A DNA stretch of 64,000 nt, taken from NCBI GenBank assembly GCA_963824805.1, contig CAWGQZ010000038.1:4224-68223 (forward strand), given 5' to 3'. How positions within the stretch are numbered: the first letter of the stretch is position 1; each line of letters opens with the position of its first letter. The translations under genes were made by a program, and so were the position numbers. The notes under the pieces were generated by a model. The model was given only the letters and a program-made list of their open reading frames with translations. It had not been told where the DNA came from and searched no databases. This DNA is from DATBAT01 sp963824805 (GTDB taxonomy: Bacteria > Acidobacteriota > Terriglobia > Terriglobales > Acidobacteriaceae). Shown here piece by piece: positions 56,374 to 64,000 of the stretch.

Positions 56374-56507
56374 TGGGACTGCTCCTCTCAAGCACGCGTG
56401 TCTGAAAGGATTGGACACCCGACCGACGACTTAAGTTCCGGATGTGGCGCGGGCGCTTTGCTCGCGAAATGCCGGAAGCGAAAACCACATCCTGCGCCTA
56501 TTCGGAA

Positions 56508-57641
56508 TTACGAAGTGCTGGGATTGAACTCCGGCGGTAGCGGTGGTGGTTCGGACGGTGGTGGAGGCGGCTGAGGTGGAGTCTCAGGCATGAATGAAAC
56601 CTGCGGAACCGGCGGCGCAGGATGCAAGAGAGCATCCAGCGGCCGGTAACGTGATGCAAAAAAGTGGATGGAGTAAGCCGGAAAGAACACAATCACCGGA
56701 ACCGAAATCAGCGCCAGCGCATACAAAATAATTAAAATCAAAAACGCCCCGGCGATAACCGCGAGGGTGATGGTGTAAGCATTCCAGGTCAAGCCCGCTG
56801 TCTTGCCGGTGATTACCGCAATCACGCCGATGCCTCCAAGCGGGATCGCGACCAACAAAATTACGATGAACGAGACGATGCCAAGCACCATGGCGGCGCC
56901 CAGCGCCATCAGAATCTTCATTCCGAGGTACGCTGCATAATTTCCTTTATCAGCCTTCATTCCTACCCATAAGCGCCGCCACCCTTCGAAAGCGCCGATA
57001 TCCTCCAGCGCCATCTGGGGAACCACAAAGTCTTTGGTCAGCACCGCCACGATCAGCGTGGAAATCAGGAACGCGAAGAAAATGAAGAACAGAACAATCC
57101 CGCCAAGAACCAGGGGCACAATGTGCTGATGGGGATTTTTCAGCCAGCCCAGGGCAAATGCGATGGCAGCAGGGATGCCCACGAGAATGGTCATCCCGCC
57201 GATCATTACTGCAAACAATAGCAACTGCCATCCCATAAAACGAAAACCCGGTCGTTGCCGGCCGTTCCAGCTTTGGCGAACCCGGCACTCTTTGGCCACC
57301 ACGGCATCGAACAGCACAAAACGCATCACGCTGTTGGCGTAGATCAGCAGAAACCAAAAGATCACGCCTAGCACAACCAGGAGGCCGATTAATCCCGCGT
57401 AAAGCATTGGATTGGAATTCGCCAGCGGACCGGTCGCAAACCTTTGCCCACCGCCGTGGAGATTCGGGACCTGAAAGTTACATCCACCACCAGAACTCAC
57501 CTCTCCCGCGAGCAGGCCCACAAAGGCCAGCCGCAGCCATTGTCCGGCGCGGAACGGCTGGAACAGTTGCTGCTTGGTGTGATGAAAGGCGGGACTGATG
57601 GCATCTACTGCGGAAATCGGCAAGCGCGCACCTCGCGGCAA
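56508..57641 (-). CDS. hypothetical polytopic membrane protein with Pro-rich tail
   Basis: This 377-residue protein has about six membrane segments. Features are SPAFHHTKQQLFQPFRAGQWLRLAFVG at the N-terminus, GLIGLLVVLGVIFWFLLIY, FVLFDAVVAKECRVRQSWN, FVVPQMALEDIGAFEGWRRLW, repeated Gly/Ile/Val helices to ~340, and a Pro-rich C-terminal tail (PPPPPSEPPPLPPEF). The FxxP-A-x-GWxxLW pattern and helices suggest a DUF-type transporter-like membrane protein, but I cannot name a family. The start is TTG 57641 with no clear ribosome site, so it may be further in. Confidence 0.65.
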   Translation of the reverse strand: MPRGARLPISAVDAISPAFHHTKQQLFQPFRAGQWLRLAFVGLLAGEVSSGGGCNFQVPNLHGGGQRFATGPLANSNPMLYAGLIGLLVVLGVIFWFLLIYANSVMRFVLFDAVVAKECRVRQSWNGRQRPGFRFMGWQLLLFAVMIGGMTILVGIPAAIAFALGWLKNPHQHIVPLVLGGIVLFFIFFAFLISTLIVAVLTKDFVVPQMALEDIGAFEGWRRLWVGMKADKGNYAAYLGMKILMALGAAMVLGIVSFIVILLVAIPLGGIGVIAVITGKTAGLTWNAYTITLAVIAGAFLILIILYALALISVPVIVFFPAYSIHFFASRYRPLDALLHPAPPVPQVSFMPETPPQPPPPPSEPPPLPPEFNPSTS

Positions 57642-57810
57642 GGGCCGGAACGGAGCAAGTTACAAGGAAGCGGGACGGAGGTCAAATCAAAAAGTACGCA
57701 GGACGAACAGCCCCGTCCGCCAGGCTGCGGTAGGGACTACGCCTACGAATCTCACCGAAGCCGAGAGCTCTTACGTCTACTGACGGACAACATCTCTGTC
57801 CCACACCGGT

Positions 57811-59067
57811 TTACTCGTAACGCAGGGCCTCCACCGGGTCCAGCCTCGAAGCCCGCATCGCCGGCACCATCCCACTTAACACGCCTACAACGATGAGCAC
57901 CAGTGTCGAAAGCATGACCGTAAACATCGAAATCTTAAGATGGATATCGGCCTTGCCGGAGTCGTCCTCAAACAGCGGCCCCATCAGCGGCAGTGTACCC
58001 ACGGCAGCCGCGATCACGTAGGAAATCAAGACTCCAATCGCTCCACCGAGCAGCATGATCAGCAAAGTTTCGGCCAGAAATTGGAGTTTAATGTGAAGTT
58101 TTTTGGCGCCCAGCGCACGACGCAATCCAATTTCGCGGATACGCTCGTCCACCGAGACCAGCATGATGTTCATGACGCCTACGCCGCCGATACCGAGTGT
58201 AAGTGTGCCGATGAAGGTCAGCAGAACTTGCAATCCAATCGTGAGCGCGTCAATCACAGGACGAAACTCGTCCCGTCCAAACATCTGAAATGCTTTTGGA
58301 TCGGTGGGCGAGAAGTTCTGTCGGGTAGCCACCGCCGCCAATACCTGTGCCATGGCCCGTTTCTCGAATTGGGGAGCGATTGGTTCAAAGACCATGACCG
58401 CGGCATAGCGCGTATTCCACAAATCGCCGGCGGCGGAATATGGAATCCATGCAGACTCGTCATCGCTGGAAAAATAATTGCTGAGCTGAATCTTGCGCTC
58501 CATGACACCGATCACGGTGAAGCGAACACCCGCCACTACCACCGTCTCGCCGACTGCCGGACGACCGCTGAAAAGTTGCTCCTTAAGCCGCCCGCCAAGG
58601 AAGATCACCCGCCGCCGTTCAATTTGGTCGCTGGAACTGATCCAGCGCCCCTCAGACGGGACTTCGTTGCGCATCTCGCCATATTCAGGACAAACTCCGC
58701 GAATCGCAGCTGTCCCCACCATTCGGTCGCCGTAGCTGATGCCCGGCCGGTGTACGGTCTCGAGGCAAACATGCTTCACCAGAGGGGCCGTCTGCTTGAC
58801 CATATCGAGGTCGGCCTGCTCCAGGACTACCTTCTTACCGGCACGTTGCCCGCCCGGTTGCTCGCTGGTCTGCTGTGGCCACGCAATGACCGCCCCTTTA
58901 CCGAAGGCGTCGAAGCCATTGACCAGGATCGCTCGGAAGCTGCTGCCGTAGGCAATGAGCAATGTCACGGTGGCGATGCCCCAGACAATGCCCAGCATGG
59001 TGAGCAGGCTGCGCGTGTAGTTGCGCTTCAGCGCTACCCAAGCTTCGAGAATGATCTCAATCAACAA
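57811..59067 (-). CDS. ABC transporter permease, MacB/FtsX type
   Basis: This 418-residue protein has an N-terminal membrane helix (~20-40, TMLGIVWGIATVTLLIAYG), a MacB-PCD periplasmic domain (~45-270; VFEPIAPQFEKRAMAQ, FSPTDPKAFQMF), then three helices of an FtsX domain (GIGGVGVMNIMLVSV, ERIREIGLRRALGAKK, and MLGGAIGVLISYVIA) and PAMRASRLDPVEALRYE at the end, the standard tail. It is adjacent (5-nt gap) to a paralogous permease on the same strand. No ATPase subunit is in the window. Confidence 0.9.
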   Translation of the reverse strand: MLIEIILEAWVALKRNYTRSLLTMLGIVWGIATVTLLIAYGSSFRAILVNGFDAFGKGAVIAWPQQTSEQPGGQRAGKKVVLEQADLDMVKQTAPLVKHVCLETVHRPGISYGDRMVGTAAIRGVCPEYGEMRNEVPSEGRWISSSDQIERRRVIFLGGRLKEQLFSGRPAVGETVVVAGVRFTVIGVMERKIQLSNYFSSDDESAWIPYSAAGDLWNTRYAAVMVFEPIAPQFEKRAMAQVLAAVATRQNFSPTDPKAFQMFGRDEFRPVIDALTIGLQVLLTFIGTLTLGIGGVGVMNIMLVSVDERIREIGLRRALGAKKLHIKLQFLAETLLIMLLGGAIGVLISYVIAAAVGTLPLMGPLFEDDSGKADIHLKISMFTVMLSTLVLIVVGVLSGMVPAMRASRLDPVEALRYE

Positions 59068-59072
59068 GGCCC

Positions 59073-60332
59073 TTAGCCTCCGGCCTCAAACCGCAAAGCT
59101 TCAATCGGATCGATCGACGCGGCTTTTCTAGCGGGATAAAGCGAGGCAAGTATGGCAATGGTTCCTAGCAGCACTGTAGCAACCATGCCACTCTTCCATG
59201 TCGGCACCAGTCCCGCAAAGAAATCAGGCATGGGCAGCAGATTGACCAGCGCGCAGATACCGTAGGCCACGCCGAGTCCCAGCCCTCCGCTGACGCCGGC
59301 GATCAGCAGAGCCTCAAAGAAAAATTGCTTCAAAATAGTCTTCGCGGGCGCACCCAGAGCTTTACGCACTCCAATTTCTCGAGTGCGCTCACGCACGGCG
59401 ACCATCATCACGTTCATCACACCCAACCCGCCGAGGAACAACGTAACAATTCCGACCGCGCCGAGAAAATACTTCATCCCATCGGTCATCTGCCGGAAAG
59501 CTTTGGCTTCCTGGACCGTGTCCCATATAGGACAAGCTTCCTTGTCAGTGGGATCAAAGTGGTGTAAACGACCTAAGGATCTGCGAATCTCCGTCTTGCA
59601 GGCTTCATGCTGCTCTACCGATTTGGGAGTCACCAAAAACTGATCGAAATTGGTGGCCGATCCCGGAGGCTTGTTAGGAAAATCGCGACGCATCGCCGAG
59701 TAGGGGACAAAAATTTTATTCACATCCCAGCCGTCATAGCTGGAGTCCTGCTTCTTCTTGGCCATCACGCCGATCACCCGATACGGCATCTCGTTCAAAT
59801 AAATGTTTTCGCCGACTGCGTTCCGTCCCGGAAACAGCTGCTTGACTGCATCACTGCCCACAAACGCCACCCGGCGACCTTGCGCTTGATCCTCCCAGCT
59901 GTAGAACCGTCCCTGTCCCACCGGTAGGCTGCGGATATCGCCGAACGGTGGAAAGGAACCGGTCACGGTGAAAGCGGCATTGTTGAAATTGCTGTGAATC
60001 CGGACCGTGTCCTGCTCCAACTCCGGAATAGCATACTCGCAGTCGGGAGACTCCGCCTGGACGACGGGGACATCTTCCTCATCCCAGGTCACGCTCTTTC
60101 CCGCTCGCGCGCCCCCTACCTGCATACTGGTCCGCCCGTGAAAGACGATCAGGATGTCTTTGCCTAAATTCCTTGCCTGCTCCTCCTGGCCTTTGCGCAA
60201 CCCTTCTCCAGCCGCCACCATGAGAACAATGGACACAATTCCCCACGCAATTCCAAACATGGTCAGAAAGGTACGCAGTTTGTGCGACCAGAGTGTGCGG
60301 AAAACGTCGCCGATAAGATCGCGGAGGAGCAT
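59073..60332 (-). CDS. ABC transporter permease, MacB/FtsX type (paralogue of the next gene)
   Basis: The start ATG at 60332 (MLLRDLIGDVFRTLWSHKLRT) gives 419 residues. It has the MacB layout: an N-terminal helix, a periplasmic domain (TWDEEDVPVVQAESPDCEYAIPE to NKIFVPYSAMRRDF), a C-terminal FtsX domain (LGGLGVMNVMMVAVRERTREIGVRKALGAP), and PARKAASIDPIEALRFEAGG. It is clearly a paralogue of the 57811-59067 permease. Together they probably form a heterodimeric export or lipoprotein-handling system with an ATPase encoded elsewhere. Confidence 0.9.
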   Translation of the reverse strand: MLLRDLIGDVFRTLWSHKLRTFLTMFGIAWGIVSIVLMVAAGEGLRKGQEEQARNLGKDILIVFHGRTSMQVGGARAGKSVTWDEEDVPVVQAESPDCEYAIPELEQDTVRIHSNFNNAAFTVTGSFPPFGDIRSLPVGQGRFYSWEDQAQGRRVAFVGSDAVKQLFPGRNAVGENIYLNEMPYRVIGVMAKKKQDSSYDGWDVNKIFVPYSAMRRDFPNKPPGSATNFDQFLVTPKSVEQHEACKTEIRRSLGRLHHFDPTDKEACPIWDTVQEAKAFRQMTDGMKYFLGAVGIVTLFLGGLGVMNVMMVAVRERTREIGVRKALGAPAKTILKQFFFEALLIAGVSGGLGLGVAYGICALVNLLPMPDFFAGLVPTWKSGMVATVLLGTIAILASLYPARKAASIDPIEALRFEAGG

Positions 60333-60481
60333 TGCGGTATTGGACGGGTCAGCGCGGTGGATGTAACGCGTCCCCACTTAGAGATACGCAGATGAGGGCA
60401 AGTTTGTTCGCGAAATCGATCAGGCCAACCCCAACAAACCAAAAGACAACCAGGACGAAAAGATTCGCCCTTCGGTGTATC

Positions 60482-61834
60482 TTAGTTTCCTTGGTGGTTA
60501 ACGCTTCGGCAGACGGTAGGAACTGCAACGGCGTCAGTCAGCCATGGCCCCAGGGCACCCAAGGCAGCCTGGCATTGCAGCCGGTGACGCTCTTTGCGGT
60601 CGCGGATCCTTGTTTCAAGCGCGGGCAGCAGATCGAATGTGATGTTGGCGGGTTGGAATGTCTTGGCAGAGGCGTGGGTGACGTAGTGAACTAGCGACCC
60701 AAATGCGCTGGCACGTGGAGGCGCAACCGGCGCCCTACCTTCCACCAGCGCAGAGGCATGCAGGCCGGCCATCAGGCCGGTGGCAATCGACTCAACATAT
60801 CCTTCGACTCCACAAATTTGTCCCGCAAACAATATGTTGGGATGTTGTTTCATCTGCAGCCTTTCATCCAATAGCGATGGTGAGCGAATATAGGTGTTGC
60901 GATGAATTTGCCCGAAGCGCAGGAAGCGGGCATTCTCGAGGCCAGGGATCAACCGCAGCACCCGAGCCTGATCGCCGAACTTGATGTGGTTTTGAAATCC
61001 CACCAGGTTGTAAGAGTCGGCCCGCAGATTTTCCTGCCGCAGTTGCACGACTGCGAAAGGAGTCTTGCCGGTTTTCGGATCCCGTAATCCTACCGGCTTC
61101 ATGGGGCCGAAGCGCAAAGTGTCGCGGCCACGCCGCGCAATCTCTTCGATCGGCAAGCAGCTTTCAAAGTAATTAAGCTTTTCCCATTCGCGCTGCTCCA
61201 CTGCCTGCGCGGAAATCAATGCCTCATAGAAGCGGTCATACTCTTCCTTCGACATCGGGCAATTGATGTAGTCGGCGGTGCCTTTGTCATAGCGCGCCGC
61301 GAGATACACCTTGGCCATATCGATGGAATCGGCTTCCACGATAGGACTGATCGAATCATAAAACGAAAGGTGCTCTGCGCCGCTGAGACGCGCGATCTCC
61401 TTTGACAGCGCGTCCGACGTTAGCGGACCGGTTGCGACTATGGTGATCTCTTCTTCGCCAAGACCAGTCACTTCTTCCCGAAGTACCGTGATCAATTTCT
61501 CCTGCGAAATGGTTTCGGTCACTTTCGCCGCGAAAGCTGCGCGATCTACGGCTAAAGCGTGCCCAGCCGGAACTGCACACTGGTGGGCGATTTCAATCAG
61601 CAGGGATCCCGCCCGCCGCATTTCTTCTTTCAAAAGCCAGGGCGCAGTATTTTCGGACTCAGACTTCAGCGAGTTGGAGCAAACCAATTCCGCAAAGTCA
61701 GACGTCTGATGCGCTGGCGTATAGACGGCCGGTCGCATCTCGTAAAGCCGCACCGGAACACCACGCCGCGAACACTGCCAGGCTGCCTCCGATCCCGCCA
61801 GTCCAGCCCCCACGACTCGCACCGATTTCCTCAC
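60482..61834 (-). CDS. trmFO: methylenetetrahydrofolate-tRNA-(uracil-54 C5)-methyltransferase TrmFO
   Basis: TrmFO is the folate/FAD-dependent enzyme making m5U54 in tRNA. The ~450-residue protein has the FAD motif VVGAGLAGSEAAWQC, LYEMRPAVYTPAHQT, ELVCSNSLKSE (conserved Cys), ISPIVEADSIDM, INCPMSKEEYDRFY, LRFGPMKPVGLRDP and LFAGQICGVEGYVESIATGLMAG. The start is GTG 61834, overlapping the GNAT stop by 4 nt (GTGA), so the two are coupled. A start further upstream inside the GNAT gene is unlikely. The last few codons run into a repeat-like sequence. Confidence 0.94.
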   Translation of the reverse strand: MRKSVRVVGAGLAGSEAAWQCSRRGVPVRLYEMRPAVYTPAHQTSDFAELVCSNSLKSESENTAPWLLKEEMRRAGSLLIEIAHQCAVPAGHALAVDRAAFAAKVTETISQEKLITVLREEVTGLGEEEITIVATGPLTSDALSKEIARLSGAEHLSFYDSISPIVEADSIDMAKVYLAARYDKGTADYINCPMSKEEYDRFYEALISAQAVEQREWEKLNYFESCLPIEEIARRGRDTLRFGPMKPVGLRDPKTGKTPFAVVQLRQENLRADSYNLVGFQNHIKFGDQARVLRLIPGLENARFLRFGQIHRNTYIRSPSLLDERLQMKQHPNILFAGQICGVEGYVESIATGLMAGLHASALVEGRAPVAPPRASAFGSLVHYVTHASAKTFQPANITFDLLPALETRIRDRKERHRLQCQAALGALGPWLTDAVAVPTVCRSVNHQGN

Positions 61835-62304
61835 TTCGCACGTCCCGCGGCGCGAAGCAGCGGTTCTCCAGAGAGCGATACGGTTCTCCACTCATCCAGA
61901 AATTCGGCGTCCAGCTTCTTATAGAAGTCGATAGCGGGCTGGTTCCAGTCAAGCACCTGCCAGCGCATGGCGAAACAGCCCTCTCCTACCGCGATCGCGG
62001 CCACCCGCGCAAGCAACCTCGAACCAATATCCTTGCCGCGGAACTGCGATCGAACGAAAAGGTCTTCGAGAAACATGCCCGGTCCCGCAAAGGTGGAGTA
62101 GAAAGGAAAGAAGAACGCGTAGCCTGCAAGATCTCCATTCCATTCCGCGACCAACACTCGAAACCTGGGATTTACTCCAAACCCATCCCGCAGGAGAACG
62201 TCTTCCGAATTCTTTACTGTCAGCTTTTCAAACTCGGCCAACTCCCGGATCAGGCAAAGCAGCGAGGGAACATCATCGGCTTGAGCAGGACGAATCGAGA
62301 GCAT
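61831..62304 (-). CDS. GNAT family N-acetyltransferase
   Basis: This 157-residue acetyltransferase has MLSIRPAQADDVPSLLCLIREL, VAEWNGDLAGYAFFF, MFLEDLFVRSQFRGKDIGSRLLARVAAIA (acetyl-CoA loop QFRGKDIG) and WNQPAIDFYKKLDAEF. These match the spermidine/diamine-type GNATs (e.g. the SAT1 group), but the substrate is not proven. It precedes trmFO on the same strand, overlapping by 4 nt. Confidence 0.9.
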   Translation of the reverse strand: MLSIRPAQADDVPSLLCLIRELAEFEKLTVKNSEDVLLRDGFGVNPRFRVLVAEWNGDLAGYAFFFPFYSTFAGPGMFLEDLFVRSQFRGKDIGSRLLARVAAIAVGEGCFAMRWQVLDWNQPAIDFYKKLDAEFLDEWRTVSLSGEPLLRAAGRAK

Positions 62305-62369
62305 GGCGGGATAGCGTCAGAAAAACGTCAGACAGATATTATATAGGTGGATTTTTAGACGGAGGATTC

Positions 62370-62897
62370 ATGGCACGAGTTGTTCCCATCGAAGCCGATC
62401 AGGCTTCCCCTGAAGTTAAAGAAATCTACGAACAGAAGTTGAAGAGCAAGCCCGGCAACGTGCAAAAGCTGCTCGCTCACCGCCCCGAGATGTTGAAGAA
62501 CTTCCTATCTTTTTACGCCAGCGTGGGACGCTCTCTTGACCGCAAGCTCTATGAGATGGTCTACATCCGGGTATCGATAATCAACGGATGCCGCTATTGC
62601 CTGCAGCATCATTTAGCGTCCTCGAAGAGAGCCGGACTGATACCAGACGACTGGGCTGCGCTCAAAGCCGGGAATTATAGCAACTTCAATCCCAAAGAAC
62701 TCGAGGCGCTCACCTACACTGACAAACTGACCCGCGCTCCCCAGACGGTCGCAGACGATGATTTCTTGCGCCTGAAGAAACACTTCGGCGATCCCGAGAT
62801 CGTCGACCTCCATCTACTCATAGGTCTGGCGAATCTGACGAACCGGGTGACCGATCCGCTGGGGGCAGAGCTCGAGATCCCTGAGGAGAAAATATGA
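62370..62897 (+). CDS. carboxymuconolactone decarboxylase/AhpD-like family protein
   Basis: This 175-residue, mostly helical protein contains KLYEMVYIRVSIINGCRYCLQHHLASSKRAGL, with the CxxC (GCRYC) plus His typical of the peroxidase-related or AhpD-like CMD family. EALTYTDKLTRAPQTVADDDF and VDLHLLIGLANLTNRVTDPLG follow, also typical. It should be a small redox or peroxidase-linked enzyme rather than a true decarboxylase. It starts ATG 62370 after GGAGG, diverging from the GNAT gene. Confidence 0.9.
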   Translation: MARVVPIEADQASPEVKEIYEQKLKSKPGNVQKLLAHRPEMLKNFLSFYASVGRSLDRKLYEMVYIRVSIINGCRYCLQHHLASSKRAGLIPDDWAALKAGNYSNFNPKELEALTYTDKLTRAPQTVADDDFLRLKKHFGDPEIVDLHLLIGLANLTNRVTDPLGAELEIPEEKI

Positions 62898-63400
62898 AAA
62901 TGGAGAGCTCAACCCGGGCGCCTAAGAGACGAATTGTTTCTCCGAAACGGGAAGATTGAAAAAAAGTAATCGGCCCGCGATCCCTCAAAGCCTGGCGGTG
63001 ATATACCAGCAAGTCTCCCTGTCAACGGCTGGCCTCGCCCGTCTCATTAACTCTCGGGAAGGCCAATGTCGCGCTTCGTCTCGTTCTGGTTTTGCATTCC
63101 TATCTTTTCTGGTGTCTTATGCTGTCGGCGGAGCCTTTGTGCAACACGATAACTCTATTGGAATCAAAACCTTCCCTGCCCAATATCGATCTACGACCAA
63201 TTTCCTGGATCCTGCCGATGCTTATGCCGCTCGCCAGTTGCAACTCGCGCTGAAGCCCATATTTTGAGGAGAAAATGCAGGCATTTGCTGCCAAAACCGC
63301 CTGGAATGGCCGCAAATCGCCACATATCGCTTGACTTAACGCACGAACCTTGCAATAACTAATCCCGTCCACATCGGACCAGTTTGGGGGTGTTTGTCAG
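62898..63400. other. 503-nt spacer before rpsU, including a likely rpsU promoter
   Basis: No convincing gene is seen. An open frame 62956-63267 (TTG start) and an antisense frame 63100-63372 exist but match nothing and have weak starts. At the right end, TTGACT (63331-63336) and AATAAC (63354-63359; spacing 17) or TAACTA (spacing 19) may be the rpsU promoter, though the -10 is poor. Confidence 0.4.
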
Positions 63401-63598
63401 TTGGCTGAAGTACGAATTCAAGAGGGTGAATCCCTCGAAAATGCCCTGCGCCGGTTCAAGCGCAAAGTGCAACAGGAAGACATCATTAAGGAGGTTAAGC
63501 GTCACTCCTTCTACCTGAAGCCGGGCGAAAAGAAGCGTGTCAAGGAAGCGTTGGCGCGCAAACGCAGCCGCAAGAAAGCTCGCAAAGAGCAGGACTAA
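63401..63598 (+). CDS. rpsU: 30S ribosomal protein S21
   Basis: bS21 is a small basic protein of the 30S head-platform, near the anti-Shine-Dalgarno. The 65 residues MAEVRIQEGESLENALRRF, KRKVQQEDIIKEVKRHSFYLKPGEKKRVKEAL and a Lys/Arg tail are typical. The start is TTG 63401 after GGGGGTG. A GC-rich hairpin follows the stop within 12 nt. Confidence 0.96.
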   Translation: MAEVRIQEGESLENALRRFKRKVQQEDIIKEVKRHSFYLKPGEKKRVKEALARKRSRKKARKEQD

Positions 63599-63608
63599 GG
63601 AATCACAG

Positions 63609-63640
63609 GGCCGCCCCTGCCAGGTGGCGGCCTCTATATA
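63609..63640 (+). terminator. likely terminator of rpsU
   Basis: GGCCGCC (63609-63615) pairs perfectly with GGCGGCC (63626-63632) around a 10-nt loop, then CTCTATATATCTTT. The U content is modest, so termination efficiency is uncertain. A second small hairpin (CCGCCG/CGGCGG) follows at ~63648-63662. Confidence 0.55.
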
Positions 63641-63807
63641 TCTTTACCGCCGGTTCGGCGGCGTTCGATTATCGGCATCGCATTTTTAGTTGTTGAAAGT
63701 AGTGACCATGTCTCTCAAAGCCATGGTGGGCCGAACCCAGGGTAGTACTTTTCAGGCGAAACATTGAGGGGGGTGTTTTGCACGACCCGTGCGCGGCTCG
63801 GGTTCTG

Positions 63808-63825
63808 TGAGAATTTCGATTCTCA
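63808..63825 (+). promoter_or_regulatory. UUCG-capped leader hairpin upstream of the zinc-ribbon gene
   Basis: TGAGAAT (63808-63814) pairs perfectly with ATTCTCA (63819-63825) around TTCG, an extra-stable tetraloop. A weaker stem ACCCG/CGGGT sits just before it. Together they lie 48-90 nt before the ATG at 63873. It may be an RNA leader element, but no known riboswitch is recognised. Confidence 0.35.
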
Positions 63826-63872
63826 TGGGGCCGCGGGAGTGCGGCAGGGGATAGGCGAAGGGAGCACTCTCA

Positions 63873-64000
63873 ATGGAGTTCCAGGACAAAGTTCTGAAGT
63901 GTATCGACTGTGGTGCCGACTTTGTTTTCACGGCTGGGGAACAGCTGTTTTTCTACGACAAGCAGTTCAAGAACGAGCCCAAGCGGTGTAAAGCATGCAA
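63873..64000 (+). CDS. zinc-ribbon domain protein (partial, runs off the window)
   Basis: The start ATG at 63873 follows GAAGGGAGC. The first 42 codons give MEFQDKVLKCIDCGADF, then VFTAGEQLFFYDKQF and NEPKRCKAC, i.e. a CxxC...CxxC zinc ribbon of the type found in small bacterial zinc-ribbon proteins (PF13451-like) and in some that carry a cold-shock or other domain after it. The C-terminus is outside the window, so any second domain cannot be seen. Confidence 0.8.
   Translation, partial: MEFQDKVLKCIDCGADFVFTAGEQLFFYDKQFKNEPKRCKAC

Noticed and set aside
57940..59076. 378-residue plus-strand frame opposite the MacB-type permease
   Set aside because: Long only because the real gene is GC-rich; His/Asp-rich nonsense composition with no motif.
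62956..63267. 103-residue open frame upstream of rpsU (TTG start, SFLVSYAVGG segment)
   Set aside because: No ribosome site, no recognisable family, and an equally long antisense frame covers the same bases; I treat the region as spacer.
63100..63372. 90-residue minus-strand frame in the same spacer
   Set aside because: No start signal or conserved motif; likely chance.

Overview
The window looks like chromosomal DNA of an Acidobacteriota species, most likely Terriglobia/Koribacter-like. This is inferred from gene content, not from a marker-gene search. The pointers are a membrane Ser/Thr kinase carrying a PD40 propeller, an ATP-synthase cluster with paired b and b' subunits but no a or c subunit next to it, an hfq-hflX pair, a pilMNOPQ operon, a DUF2203 gene, and many short intergenic hairpin repeats. 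Base composition is moderately GC-rich throughout. I see no prophage, IS element, CRISPR array, rRNA or tRNA; the region reads as ordinary core chromosome with a few accessory enzymes.

Layout. 1-5.3 kb (minus): ATP synthase genes b', b, delta, alpha, gamma and beta (beta runs off the left edge). 5.4-5.6 kb: a strong hairpin behind a sigma70-like promoter, a candidate small RNA. 5.6-12.4 kb: a secreted P1 peptidase, the Ser/Thr kinase, a secreted glycoside-hydrolase-like protein and a secreted phosphoesterase. 12.4-18.4 kb: hflX-hfq, a membrane protein, nadA, DUF2203 and an FAH-family hydrolase. 18.4-25.4 kb: an FnIII lipoprotein, a class III aminotransferase, fabI, tsaE, a PilZ-like gene, nnr and a TrkA-type K+ channel. 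25.4-32.6 kb: two APC permeases, thiE, and accB-accC with an M24 peptidase. 32.7-38.2 kb: a type IV pilus assembly operon (HTH-pilM-N-O-P-Q) with a recognisable promoter and terminator. 38.5-42.0 kb: a three-gene operon of circularly permuted ATP-grasp, alpha-E protein and transglutaminase. 42-50.3 kb: SGNH hydrolase, DoxX, a tiny Cys-rich protein, a B3 metallo-beta-lactamase, glgC, a HAD phosphatase, methylmalonyl-CoA mutase, msrB and bactofilin. 50.5-64 kb: response regulator, ABC-F ATPase, gatB, exbD, two MacB-type permeases, trmFO, GNAT, a CMD-family protein, rpsU and a partial zinc-ribbon gene.

A major caveat is that at least sixteen single-base frameshifts interrupt otherwise well-conserved genes: atpA, the kinase (3), the glycosidase-like gene (3), nadA (3), the aminotransferase, the PilZ-like gene, nnr, the response regulator, ABC-F, and one hypothetical gene. 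Reading continues perfectly in another frame after each one, often beside a short homopolymer. Several of these genes are normally essential, so consensus errors are much likelier than pseudogenes. Broken genes are given here as single loci, with the break points stated.

The strongest candidates for something less described are the 5.49-5.57 kb structured RNA, the ATP-grasp/alpha-E/transglutaminase operon with its divergent small ORF, the excisionase-like HTH gene leading the pilus operon, and the 68-residue ten-cysteine protein.
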